Position numbers and translations under genes: made by a program. This document shows, in pieces, positions 18,801-25,728 of a stretch of DNA of 36,026 nt (its first letter is position 1; each line of letters begins with the position of its first letter). The notes beneath the pieces are model-generated. The model saw nothing but the letters and a program-made list of their open reading frames with translations, did no database searches and was not told the origin of the DNA. Source of the stretch: Sphingobacteriaceae bacterium UBA6709 (GTDB lineage: Bacteria; Bacteroidota; Bacteroidia; Sphingobacteriales; Sphingobacteriaceae). Location of the stretch: the NCBI GenBank assembly GCA_002454425.1, contig DKIV01000008.1:33474-69499 (forward strand). Direction: 5' to 3'.

Positions 18801-19484
18801 ATTAAGCTGCTTCTGACTTACAGTAACTACGGCTCCCGTTGACTGTTCGCGTTTTATCGCCTGATAACCATTAACTACAACGGAAGATAACATAGAAACT
18901 TCCGGGGACATTACAACACGGACAGCCCCTCTTGCATATTCGGCACCAAAGGTCCGTTCCTCCTGCCGATAGCCCAAATAAGAAAATACGAGTATATCTT
19001 TAGTCGCTGTGAGTCTTATTTCAAAGCGCCCTTCAGCGTCGGTGCTCACAGATACATTACTACTTTTTATCCTGACGGTAACACCAGGCAAGGTTTGCCC
19101 TAACGAATCTGCGACAGTACCACGTATGGTATACCCTTGCGCTGGCTGCGTTAAGGATTTCAATGTAATAATCTTTCCATTAAGCTGATAAGTAAAAGGT
19201 TGTCCCTGGAAAAGCTGATTTAAGACATGTTCCAGAGACGCCTCTTTAAGGTTAAAGCTCACTGTTTTACTCGACTTAATTAAGCGGGCGTCAAATACAA
19301 ATTGAACGTCTGTACGTGCGGCAATCTCGCTAATAGCTGAAGCGAAAGTACTGTTATTAAAGTTGAAGCTAAACTTCTGCGCATACACCGATAGCGCGAA
19401 GCATAAAAATACAAGAGAGAGAAGAGGCTTAAGCAAAAGACGTCCCTCTCCGCGTCTTGCAGACCATAGGTAAACTTTCTTCAT
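15885..19484 (-). CDS. SusC/RagA TonB-linked outer-membrane transporter with STN domain
   Basis: TonB-dependent importer of 1199 aa. Domain order: signal peptide ending near VYAQ; an N-terminal secretin/TonB STN domain (residues about 38-110), which in regulated systems signals to FecR; a carboxypeptidase-regulatory-like domain (IRGTVADSLGQTLPGVTVRI); a plug domain with SPLIVIDGLP and SIYGSRATAGVIVITTRKGG; then a large beta-barrel with a late SLPSPKSFLFGLNIGL ending. The STN domain together with the adjacent fecR and ECF sigma genes indicates trans-envelope regulation by substrate. susD follows after 6 bp. Confidence 0.95.
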   Translation of the reverse strand: MKKVYLWSARRGEGRLLLKPLLSLVFLCFALSVYAQKFSFNFNNSTFASAISEIAARTDVQFVFDARLIKSSKTVSFNLKEASLEHVLNQLFQGQPFTYQLNGKIITLKSLTQPAQGYTIRGTVADSLGQTLPGVTVRIKSSNVSVSTDAEGRFEIRLTATKDILVFSYLGYRQEERTFGAEYARGAVRVVMSPEVSMLSSVVVNGYQAIKREQSTGAVVTVSQKQLNENINVDLLSALEGRVSGLLYNRNPNGMGADEPVLRGVATYSTSSGMKSPLIVIDGLPTEYTLDQVNPYDVESISVLKDAAAASIYGSRATAGVIVITTRKGGSSVKVTFNADAFITGKPDLNRLHYASTSDLLAFENDVYARERSRYATTDAMFASYGGVNKASVKYYSPLYQLNRDLAGGTINDTQYQQTIDAWGQNDYMREYAREAWQDQFRQRYNFSVSSGSSKSNSYVSLNYDKSKERIINNDNQNFNLYAKSSFQLKSWLNATIGINGRLSTANLTDGELGNYDIQPRYARIRDEQGNLVYSDYSSIDYGFGEIHQGIARDINANSAFKSYRFNVLESLNEGIEKQRSESLRAFTDLKVRFTNWLSFSTQFQYETTRESSESYYDVDSYRMRYMYNALVYNNTSTAGKYVSALPTGGRYYQLEQSRRNYTFRNQLNFDKAFNDNMHVISAIAGFEMRENFIPRTVEQLRYGYDPLTLTSTIIDNAALSQTGISSYIYGTNKTLGTTSRTQTETKHRFVSLYSNLNYTFNKKYNLSGSIRVDQADLFGVDPKYKRRPLWSIGSGWNISNEEFMSDVKWIDVLKLRATYGITGNVSFDSSPFLTARKKNDNLYPALQYTDVLAFPNPKLRWEKTATTNLGLDFGLLGWLNGSLEFYNRNSTDLLTSTDLDPTVGVKSLTVNSGTLNNKGIELTVGGTWLRKGDLSLSSQFVIALNRNRVIDVTRAALTAPSYVTSPQNYFLKDDALSTLYAYRYAGMQNGYAYFYDQNGDPTMTFDAAGNPIASSMKSITDVNALMDMGSLTPTRTGSFSQRLNYRQWDMGFLLVFSGGNKLRKDVMSLASNDVRDEDIVNQRYKNGMQPNLPRLLVDMPLTMDNYASSLSSMWQAADINVLKADYLKLRNVSVGYSLNPALAKRAGLSSVKLTLQVNNLWYHSAAGDDIDPETYSLNSGTRSLPSPKSFLFGLNIGL

Positions 19485-19522
19485 AAAGATATTTGTATTT
19501 GAAAAATTTGATTTCTTAGCTG

Positions 19523-20668
19523 TTACGGATGAATATGCAGACGGCGTCCCTCAACATAAAACCTGAGGTCTGTTGAAGCATTCAGCACCTTCAGCACTTC
19601 TGAAAAAGACATGTTTCTATTTATCCTGACATAGAGGTTTACATCAGGAAGTGCTGAAACCTCATAATCAAAATCATACCACCGGGAAAGATTTGCAACA
19701 ATACTCTTTAAAGGGCGATTGTTAAACATAAATATTCCATGCGCCCAGGCTGTCGTTTCAAGAGTATCGGCAGTGCTGACAAGCATCCTTCCTGCAGTGA
19801 ACAGCGCTTCCTCGCCAGGCGTCAATAATGCTTGTTTGCGATCACCTCTTACAATCACTCTTCCTTCACTAAGGGTTGTACGCACGCCTTCTTCGTCATC
19901 GAATGAACTTACATTAAAATGCGTCCCCAAAACAGTAATGCTGACGTCTTTAGCTTCCACCACAAATGGCTTCGAAGCATCTTTGGCAACCTCAAAATAG
20001 GCCTCTCCACTAAGCTTTACTCTCCGTTGCTTCTTGTAAAAGCCAACAGGAAACTCAAGCGTTGACCCCGCATTTAGTTTCACAAGCGTACCATCACTAA
20101 GCCTGACCGTGTATTCGCCCCCGGCAGGTGTCTTCACTTTGTTGTAAACCGAGGCAGCGGCAGTATCATATGCGGCGACGCGATAGTTGATGAGTCCTGT
20201 GGCAGGATGCGTAATGATTACCCCATGGGTTTTATAAGATGTCTGTGTCGCCGGGCCATTCAAATGATAAGAATGACCGCCCAATAGCAAGGTCGCCCGC
20301 TCCCTACCTGGATTGATAGCCGCGGTACGTCTGTCTCCGCTAAGTTTCACTATAAGAATTCCGGAAACTGCAATGACTGCTATGGCTGCAGCGGTACGCC
20401 ACCAAAAAGAGCGCGTAGGGCGCAAGAACAAAGTATTCCGCTTGTCGTCCTGATTAATTCGAGCAACAAGTGCAGGATATAATTCAGCGGTGTGTTGAAC
20501 ATGCGATGCCGAATCTTCAACAGGAGCGTTCAGCCCCTCATCAATCAGAGCCTTCAGATCTTCTTCTTCAGCATTTGGCAAGAGCCTTAATAATTCATCC
20601 AACTCATCACGGCCCGCTGTATTTTTCGCATAGGCACGAAATAATTGATGAAATCTGGTATTTTTCAT
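19523..20668 (-). CDS. FecR-family anti-sigma factor
   Basis: Inner-membrane anti-sigma regulator, 381 aa. A cytoplasmic N-terminal helical part (residues 1-85) is followed by one membrane span (WWRTAAAIAVIAVSGILIV). The periplasmic FecR domain has VKTPAGGEYTVRLSDGTLVKLNAGSTLEFP. The C-terminal DUF4974 domain (FNNRPLKSIVANLSRWYDFD...LRFYVEGRRLHIHP) is the part expected to contact the STN domain of SusC. It lies between the ECF sigma gene (148 bp upstream) and susC (38 bp downstream). A 17-bp palindrome directly precedes its ATG. Confidence 0.93.
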   Translation of the reverse strand: MKNTRFHQLFRAYAKNTAGRDELDELLRLLPNAEEEDLKALIDEGLNAPVEDSASHVQHTAELYPALVARINQDDKRNTLFLRPTRSFWWRTAAAIAVIAVSGILIVKLSGDRRTAAINPGRERATLLLGGHSYHLNGPATQTSYKTHGVIITHPATGLINYRVAAYDTAAASVYNKVKTPAGGEYTVRLSDGTLVKLNAGSTLEFPVGFYKKQRRVKLSGEAYFEVAKDASKPFVVEAKDVSITVLGTHFNVSSFDDEEGVRTTLSEGRVIVRGDRKQALLTPGEEALFTAGRMLVSTADTLETTAWAHGIFMFNNRPLKSIVANLSRWYDFDYEVSALPDVNLYVRINRNMSFSEVLKVLNASTDLRFYVEGRRLHIHP

Positions 20669-20672
20669 AAGT

Positions 20673-20689
20673 CGTATATATTATATACG
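20673..20689. promoter_or_regulatory. Palindrome immediately upstream of fecR
   Basis: CGTATATATTATATACG is a perfect inverted repeat (8-bp arms, one central base) ending 4 nt before the fecR ATG. It occupies the place of the ribosome binding site, so it may act as an RNA hairpin that limits fecR translation or as an AT-rich operator. Function is unproven. Confidence 0.4.
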
Positions 20690-20816
20690 GAAAGCAGGGC
20701 AAAACACACTATCATAAAATGAAAATATTTTAAAGAAACCTGCACTTTCTATCGAATCGATGTATACCCCCCCGATTACATCCTCAATAAATAAAGAAAA
20801 TCACTACAATAGCTAT

Positions 20817-21428
20817 TTATTTGAGATAAACAGCAATAACGAAAACCAAAAACTCTTTGGAGTTATAAAATACAAAGTTTTTAACTTGCTTACTTGCGTT
20901 TACCAGCTGATTACTCACCGTTGAAACACTAAGGCCTAACATTTCCGCAACCTCCTTATATGATTTTCCCTGCAAGCGGCATAGATCAAATATTTGCCTC
21001 CGCTGCGGACTTAATTCCGCGATGGCACGATGCAGCACTTCGTGTCGATCCTCCTGTATTACAAAGTCTTCAGCAAGATCATAAAGCCCCTCATATATTT
21101 CTATCAGTTGCTCCTGCATCTTCTGATCTCTCGCAAGCGTCCGGAAGTGATCGTAAACAAGATTTTGCGCAATCCGATATAGCCACCCCCTGAATGAACC
21201 GTCGGTAGCAATTTGCGCGCGTTTTACCCAAACTTTTACGAACACCTCCTGCAGCAACTCATCAGCGATATCGACATCTTTTATCATCTTTAACAGGCTA
21301 TTATACAAATCGGGACTATACTTCTTGTACAGGTAAGCGAAGGCTTGCTTATCACCATCTATGAGAGATGCCAGCATCGCTATTTCCGAAGATGTACCTT
21401 CCGCCTGGTCTTGATCATAAGTTAACAT
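20817..21428 (-). CDS. ECF RNA polymerase sigma factor (Bacteroidetes Sus type)
   Basis: Extracytoplasmic-function sigma factor, about 203 aa, expected to transcribe the susCD locus once released by the neighbouring FecR. The ATG at 21428 is preferred over a TTG codon just before it. Region 2 (AFAYLYKKYSPDLYNSLLKMI...DIADELLQEVFVKVW, FRGWLYRIAQNLVYDHFR) and region 4 with its helix-turn-helix (LSPQRRQIFDLCRLQGKSYKEVAEMLGLSVSTVSNQL) are complete. The hydrophobic end (KEFLVFVIAVYLK) is a habit of Sus-type sigma factors in this phylum and may mediate membrane or FecR association. Confidence 0.93.
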   Translation of the reverse strand: MLTYDQDQAEGTSSEIAMLASLIDGDKQAFAYLYKKYSPDLYNSLLKMIKDVDIADELLQEVFVKVWVKRAQIATDGSFRGWLYRIAQNLVYDHFRTLARDQKMQEQLIEIYEGLYDLAEDFVIQEDRHEVLHRAIAELSPQRRQIFDLCRLQGKSYKEVAEMLGLSVSTVSNQLVNASKQVKNFVFYNSKEFLVFVIAVYLK

Positions 21429-21460
21429 CAATTTAAAAATAGGAATAATTGACGCTGTTC

Positions 21461-21492
21461 CAAAAATGAAATTGATAATATATTATGAACAA
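21461..21492 (-). promoter_or_regulatory. Candidate promoter of the ECF sigma gene
   Basis: CATTTTTG (7 of 8 to TAnnTTTG) lies 32 nt before the sigma ATG, with TTG 21 nt upstream. A 12-bp palindrome ATAATATATTAT at 21475-21486 sits in the spacer. Confidence 0.35.
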
Positions 21493-21544
21493 CAAGCTAT
21501 AAGAGCCAATTAGCTACAGCGGCAGGTAAATGTACTATAACAAA

Positions 21545-21570
21545 AAAAGGAGCCCTTTCGAGCTCCTTTT
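21545..21570 (-). terminator. Terminator of the thrS-infC-rpmI-rplT operon
   Basis: AAAAGGAGC and GCTCCTTTT form a 9-bp stem; the minus-strand RNA continues into a T-run at 21548-21542. It lies 24 nt after the rplT stop. Confidence 0.8.
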
Positions 21571-21593
21571 ATAAATTCAGAGAAACCTGAAGC

Positions 21594-21938
21594 TTATTTT
21601 ACAGCATCAATGATAGCCTTGAAAGCTTCTGGTTCGTTCATTGCAAGATCAGCAAGAACTTTTCTGTTAAGGGTAATATCCTTAGCAGATAGTTTACCGA
21701 TAAGCTGAGAATAAGAAATTCCGTGCTGACGTGCTCCAGCGTTGATACGCTGAATCCATAAAGCTCTGAACTCTCTCTTTTTAGCTTTACGGTCGCGATA
21801 AGCATACTGTAAACCTTTCTCAACTGTGTTTTTTGCAATGGTGTATACCTTGCTGCGTGAACCCCAATAACCTTTGGCTAATTTGAGGATCTTTTTTCTT
21901 CTTCTTCGTGAAGCAACTGCGTTTACCGAACGTGGCAT
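21594..21938 (-). CDS. rplT: 50S ribosomal protein L20
   Basis: Large-subunit protein that binds 23S rRNA early in assembly. The 114-aa sequence is a full-length L20: a basic N-terminal extension (RSVNAVASRRRRKKILKLAKGYWG) followed by the conserved RDRKAKKREFRALWIQRINAGAR core. It is last in the thrS-infC-rpmI-rplT operon, 73 bp after rpmI, and followed by a clear terminator. In E. coli and Bacillus, L20 represses its own operon; no proven L20-binding leader is identified here. Confidence 0.97.
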   Translation of the reverse strand: MPRSVNAVASRRRRKKILKLAKGYWGSRSKVYTIAKNTVEKGLQYAYRDRKAKKREFRALWIQRINAGARQHGISYSQLIGKLSAKDITLNRKVLADLAMNEPEAFKAIIDAVK

Positions 21939-22011
21939 GATTGTTTGTTTTTGGCGTCGGTGCCGACTCTGTGGCCGAACTTGAAACCGAGTACCTGGTT
22001 AAATAATAATT

Positions 22012-22212
22012 TTACTTTCCGATGCAAAGCATTCTCTTAACGTTTCCTAAATCAGCTTCAGCAACTAAGCTTGTCTGACCTAAGTTACGCTTGCGTTTAG
22101 TCGACTTCTTTGTAAGAATGTGACTCATAAACGCATTGTTCCTTGCAATTTTACCGGTTCCAGTAAGCTTAAAGCGCTTTTTAGCACTGGAATTGGTCTT
22201 CATTTTTGGCAT
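22012..22212 (-). CDS. rpmI: 50S ribosomal protein L35
   Basis: A 66-aa basic protein with the L35 hallmarks: MPKMKTNSSAKKRFKLTGTGK at the start and the SHILTKKSTKRKRNL motif in the middle. It sits 75 bp after infC and 73 bp before rplT, the usual order. Confidence 0.97.
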   Translation of the reverse strand: MPKMKTNSSAKKRFKLTGTGKIARNNAFMSHILTKKSTKRKRNLGQTSLVAEADLGNVKRMLCIGK

Positions 22213-22287
22213 AACTCTGTATTTATTGTTTGTTTATATAAAGCTTACTATCACGACCTCCGTCAATGGTTGCCGCTCAAGGCGCAT

Positions 22288-22863
22288 TTATTTCTTTCCT
22301 TTAGGACCCATGATAAGGAACATCCTCTTACCTTCCAGCTTTGGAAGTTGTTCTACCTTACCATATTCTTCCAGAGCCTGAGCGAACTTTAAAAGAAGAA
22401 TTTCACCCTGTTCCTTATAGACAATAGCTCTACCTTTAAAATGTACGTAAGCTCTCACCTTCTCGCCGCTTTCCAAAAAGCTGATAGCATGCTTCAACTT
22501 AAATTGAAAATCGTGATCATTGGTATTTGGCCCAAATCTGATTTCCTTAATTACAGTCTGCTTAGCATTAGCTTTGATTTCTTTAAGCTTCTTCTTCTGT
22601 TCGTAGATAAACTTATTATAATCAATAACTCTGCATACTGGCGGATTGGCGTTGGGTGAAATCTCCACGAGATCAAGCTCCTGCTCTGCTGCAAAAGCAC
22701 GGGCTTCGCTAAGCGAATAAATGCCCTGCTCAACATTATCACCTACGAGACGAATCTGAGGGGCCTTAATGTACTCATTAATGTTATGCTCTGCCTCTTT
22801 TTTCTTGAATGGTGGTCTGGGTCCGCGAGGACCTCTGTTAAACCCTGGTCTTCCTAATGCCAA
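22288..22863 (-). CDS. infC: Translation initiation factor IF-3 (TTG start)
   Basis: IF-3 checks start codons and keeps ribosomal subunits apart. The 191-aa product has the N-terminal domain (INEYIKAPQIRLVGDNVEQGIYSL, LDLVEISPNANPPVCRVIDYNKF), a lysine-rich linker (YEQKKKLKEIKANAK) and the C-domain (KEIRFGPNTNDHDFQFKLKHA, RAYVHFKGRAIVYKEQG, PKLEGKRMFLIMGPK). The start codon is TTG at 22863. An in-frame TAA lies eight codons upstream and no ATG, GTG or ATT occurs between, so a non-AUG start is forced unless a deep internal codon is used. A rare start codon is how E. coli infC is autoregulated. The gene starts 13 nt after thrS ends. Confidence 0.95.
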   Translation of the reverse strand: MALGRPGFNRGPRGPRPPFKKKEAEHNINEYIKAPQIRLVGDNVEQGIYSLSEARAFAAEQELDLVEISPNANPPVCRVIDYNKFIYEQKKKLKEIKANAKQTVIKEIRFGPNTNDHDFQFKLKHAISFLESGEKVRAYVHFKGRAIVYKEQGEILLLKFAQALEEYGKVEQLPKLEGKRMFLIMGPKGKK

Positions 22864-22876
22864 ATTAGTTCTTTTA

Positions 22877-24802
22877 TTAAACTGTTATTTCTGTAATTAA
22901 TTTATTCTTAAACTCTTCTGCCTTCATGCTTCCCAAGTCGCCTTCCCCATGTTTCCGTAGAGAAACTACGCCTTCAGCCATCTCCTTTTCACCGATAATA
23001 AGCATGTAAGGAATTTTCTTAACTTCCGCATCGCGAATTTTCCTTCCGATCTTCTCGTCACGTAAGTCAATCAAGCCGCGAATATCGGAATTATTCAGCG
23101 ATTCTAAAACTTTTTTTGCATAATCCTCATATTTCTCTGAAATCGGTAGCACGATAAATTGCTCCGGTGTCAGCCACAATGGGAAGTTTCCGGCGCAATG
23201 CTCAATAAGTACGGCAACAAAACGTTCCAGAGAGCCGAAAGGCGCGCGATGTATCATCACTGGGCGATGCTTCGCGTTGTCACTTCCTGTGTATTCAAGC
23301 TCAAAACGCTCAGGCAAATTGTAATCTACCTGTATTGTTCCCAGCTGCCATTTACGTCCAAGAGCGTCTTTCACCATGAAGTCGAGCTTAGGGCCATAAA
23401 ACGCCGCCTCGCCATATTCTACGACCGTTGGCAGATTTTTCTCTGCCGCCGCTTCAATGATCGCTGTTTCCGCAAGCTCCCAGTTCTCTTCACTACCAAT
23501 GTATTTGGCGCGATTTTCTTTATCTCTTAACGAAACCTGGGCTGTAAAGTTTTCAAAACCTAAGGCTCCAAAAACGTATAACACGAGGTCTACAACTTTT
23601 TTAAACTCATCCTTCACCTGGTCTGGGCGACAAAAAAGGTGGGCGTCATCCTGAGTAAAGCCACGAACACGGGTAAGACCGTGCAGTTCCCCACTTTGTT
23701 CATATCGATAAACAGTACCAAACTCCGCGAAGCGTAAAGGTAGATCCTTATACGAGCGGGGCTTTGTTCTGTAAATCTCGCAATGATGCGGACAGTTCAT
23801 CGGCTTCAACAAGAACTCCTCACCTTCCTGCGGTGTTTTTATCGGCTGAAATGAATCAGCACCATACTTTTCATAATGTCCGGAAGTTATATATAAGTTC
23901 TTATGCCCGATATGCGGTGTGATTACCGGCTCGTATCCCGACTTCATTTGCGCGCGCTGAAGGAAATTCACCAAACGCTCGCGCAAGGCGGCACCTTTGG
24001 GCAACCACAGAGGCAAGCCCATACCCACGCGTTCAGAAAAAGCGAAAAGCTCTAACTCCTTACCTAACTTACGATGATCACGTTTCTTTGCTTCTTCAAT
24101 CATCTTAAGATAATCGGCAAGCTCACTTTGCTTCGGAAATGTGACGCCATAGATTCGGGTAAGCTGCTTCCTGCTTTCATCGCCACGCCAGTAAGCGCCA
24201 GCCACGTTTGTCAACTTAACGGCCTTAATAAAACCAGTGTTGGGGATATGCGGACCGCGACACAAATCGGTAAAGTCACCTTGTGAATATAGAGTAATGC
24301 TACCATCAGCAAGATCTTTAATAAGATCCAGCTTGTATTCATCGCCTTTGTCAGTGAAATAAGTTTGCGCGTCCTGCTTACTTACAGGTTTACGTAAGAA
24401 CTCTGATTTCTTTCTGGCAAGCTCAAGCATCTTATCCTCAATCTGCTTAAAATCATCAGAGGAGAACTCACGGTCGCCAAAGTCTACATCGTAATAAAAA
24501 CCCGTTTCTATCGCCGGACCAATACCAAACTTGGTGCCCGGGTAAAGAGCTTCCAGTGCTTCGGCCATCAAATGCGCTGACGAATGCCAAAAAGTAGCTT
24601 TACCTTCTGTATCATTCCAGGTAAGTAAACGAATGCTTGCATCCGTTTCTATAGGGCGGGAGCTGTCCCAGATCTGCCCATTAACTTCTGCGGCAAGAAC
24701 ATTTCTTGCCAAACCTTCTGAGATAGACTGAGCTATCTGAAAGGAGGTAGTTCCTTTTTCAAACTGTTTTACGGAACCATCAGGAAGAGTAATATTAATC
24801 AT
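22877..24802 (-). CDS. thrS: Threonyl-tRNA synthetase
   Basis: Charges tRNA-Thr. All domains of the 641-aa enzyme are present: TGS domain (1-60), N2 editing domain with the HxxxH site (His73, His77) and the later Cys/His pair region, and the class II catalytic core. The core has motif 1, the zinc ligand Cys in MNCPHHCE, motif 2 around FRFAEFGTVYRYEQSG and motif 3 near HRAPFGSLERF. The C-terminal anticodon-binding domain has KIPYMLIIGEKE. First gene of the operon. A -7 box at 24832-24839 gives a leader of about 25 nt, so there is no room for a T-box or large riboswitch. Confidence 0.97.
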   Translation of the reverse strand: MINITLPDGSVKQFEKGTTSFQIAQSISEGLARNVLAAEVNGQIWDSSRPIETDASIRLLTWNDTEGKATFWHSSAHLMAEALEALYPGTKFGIGPAIETGFYYDVDFGDREFSSDDFKQIEDKMLELARKKSEFLRKPVSKQDAQTYFTDKGDEYKLDLIKDLADGSITLYSQGDFTDLCRGPHIPNTGFIKAVKLTNVAGAYWRGDESRKQLTRIYGVTFPKQSELADYLKMIEEAKKRDHRKLGKELELFAFSERVGMGLPLWLPKGAALRERLVNFLQRAQMKSGYEPVITPHIGHKNLYITSGHYEKYGADSFQPIKTPQEGEEFLLKPMNCPHHCEIYRTKPRSYKDLPLRFAEFGTVYRYEQSGELHGLTRVRGFTQDDAHLFCRPDQVKDEFKKVVDLVLYVFGALGFENFTAQVSLRDKENRAKYIGSEENWELAETAIIEAAAEKNLPTVVEYGEAAFYGPKLDFMVKDALGRKWQLGTIQVDYNLPERFELEYTGSDNAKHRPVMIHRAPFGSLERFVAVLIEHCAGNFPLWLTPEQFIVLPISEKYEDYAKKVLESLNNSDIRGLIDLRDEKIGRKIRDAEVKKIPYMLIIGEKEMAEGVVSLRKHGEGDLGSMKAEEFKNKLITEITV

Positions 24803-24831
24803 CTACAACTATGATATATGTTTTCAGACTT

Positions 24832-24839
24832 CAAAAATA
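24832..24839 (-). promoter_or_regulatory. Predicted -7 box of the thrS operon
   Basis: TATTTTTG matches TAnnTTTG exactly, 29 nt before the thrS ATG. A convincing -33 TTG at 19 nt is not seen. Confidence 0.4.
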
Positions 24840-24916
24840 GAGAAAGGAATTGATACTATGATACTCAATATCGCAAATAAGGCGCGCTGAATACAGCCTT
24901 GCATTGCCAGGGTTTG

Positions 24917-25645
24917 CTAAACGTTACCCCATCCCGACGCTAATACATCCGCAAGGTGCATCGTCTTCAGAGGCAGATGGTGCTTTTCAATGTACGCTTT
25001 TAAGTGTAGCAAACATGAAGCATCGGTAGAAATCAAATAATCAGCATCCATTTCCAGAGCATTGTTAACCTTCTGTTCCGCCATCGCCGAAGATATTTCG
25101 TGAAACTTCACAGCGAAAGTTCCTCCAAAGCCACAGCACGTATCGGTATCTTTCATTTCAAGAAGATCAAGACCATGTACCTTGGATAGAAGAGCGCGAG
25201 GTTCATCTTTTATATGACACTCTCTCAATCCGGCACAAGAATCATGATATACCGCCCGCCCTTCCAGCTCGGCGCCAAAATAATCCTTCTTAAGAACGTT
25301 AACAAGGAAGTCAGAAAGTTCATGGATATTGCTCTGTATGGAGCGGCACTTATTATGCACAGCGGTATTCGTAAATAAATCCGAATAGTAATTTTTCACC
25401 ATTCCTGTACAAGAAGCAGAAGGCGAAACAACGTAGTTCATATCCGAAAAATCATTCAGAAATTTATTGCCTACAGCCTTGGCCTCATCCCAAAATCCAG
25501 CGTTAAAAGCCGCCTGCCCACAGCAGGTCTGTTCTTCATTATATTTCACTTTACAGCCAGCTTTAGTCAGAATTCTAATCGTATTCATGGCCGTTTCAGG
25601 AAACAACTGGTCGATAAAACAGGGTACAAATAGCTCTACAGTCAT
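24917..25645 (-). CDS. LutA/YkgE-like iron-sulfur (CCG-domain) protein
   Basis: Member of the family containing LutA, the L-lactate utilisation subunit, and YkgE. The 242-aa protein has two cysteine-rich CCG domains: the first with VPCFIDQLFP and TCCGQAAFNAG, the second with YHDSCAGLRE and TCCGFGGTFAVK. These motifs hold Fe-S or heterodisulfide-type centres. In the Lut system LutA works with LutB and LutC; neither is adjacent here, so either the partners lie elsewhere or this is a stand-alone paralogue. It has its own well-formed promoter directly upstream (25654-25684). Confidence 0.87.
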   Translation of the reverse strand: MTVELFVPCFIDQLFPETAMNTIRILTKAGCKVKYNEEQTCCGQAAFNAGFWDEAKAVGNKFLNDFSDMNYVVSPSASCTGMVKNYYSDLFTNTAVHNKCRSIQSNIHELSDFLVNVLKKDYFGAELEGRAVYHDSCAGLRECHIKDEPRALLSKVHGLDLLEMKDTDTCCGFGGTFAVKFHEISSAMAEQKVNNALEMDADYLISTDASCLLHLKAYIEKHHLPLKTMHLADVLASGWGNV

Positions 25646-25653
25646 ACAAAGGC

Positions 25654-25684
25654 TAAATGTAAGAGGTTAAATGGAAATCGCAAA
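25654..25684 (-). promoter_or_regulatory. Promoter of the LutA-like gene
   Basis: TTTG, a 19-nt spacer, then TACATTTA (7 of 8 to TAnnTTTG). The -7 box ends 8 nt before the ATG, which implies a leader of only a few nucleotides. Confidence 0.55.
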
Positions 25685-25728
25685 GCCTATTTATTCCGGG
25701 ATGATTCCTTTTCTTAATTGTACAGCAT

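Noticed and set aside
21939..22011. L20-type autoregulatory leader between rpmI and rplT.
   Set aside because: Only a short GTCG/CGAC stem (near 21956-21967) is clear; no convincing L20-binding mimic could be recognised by eye.
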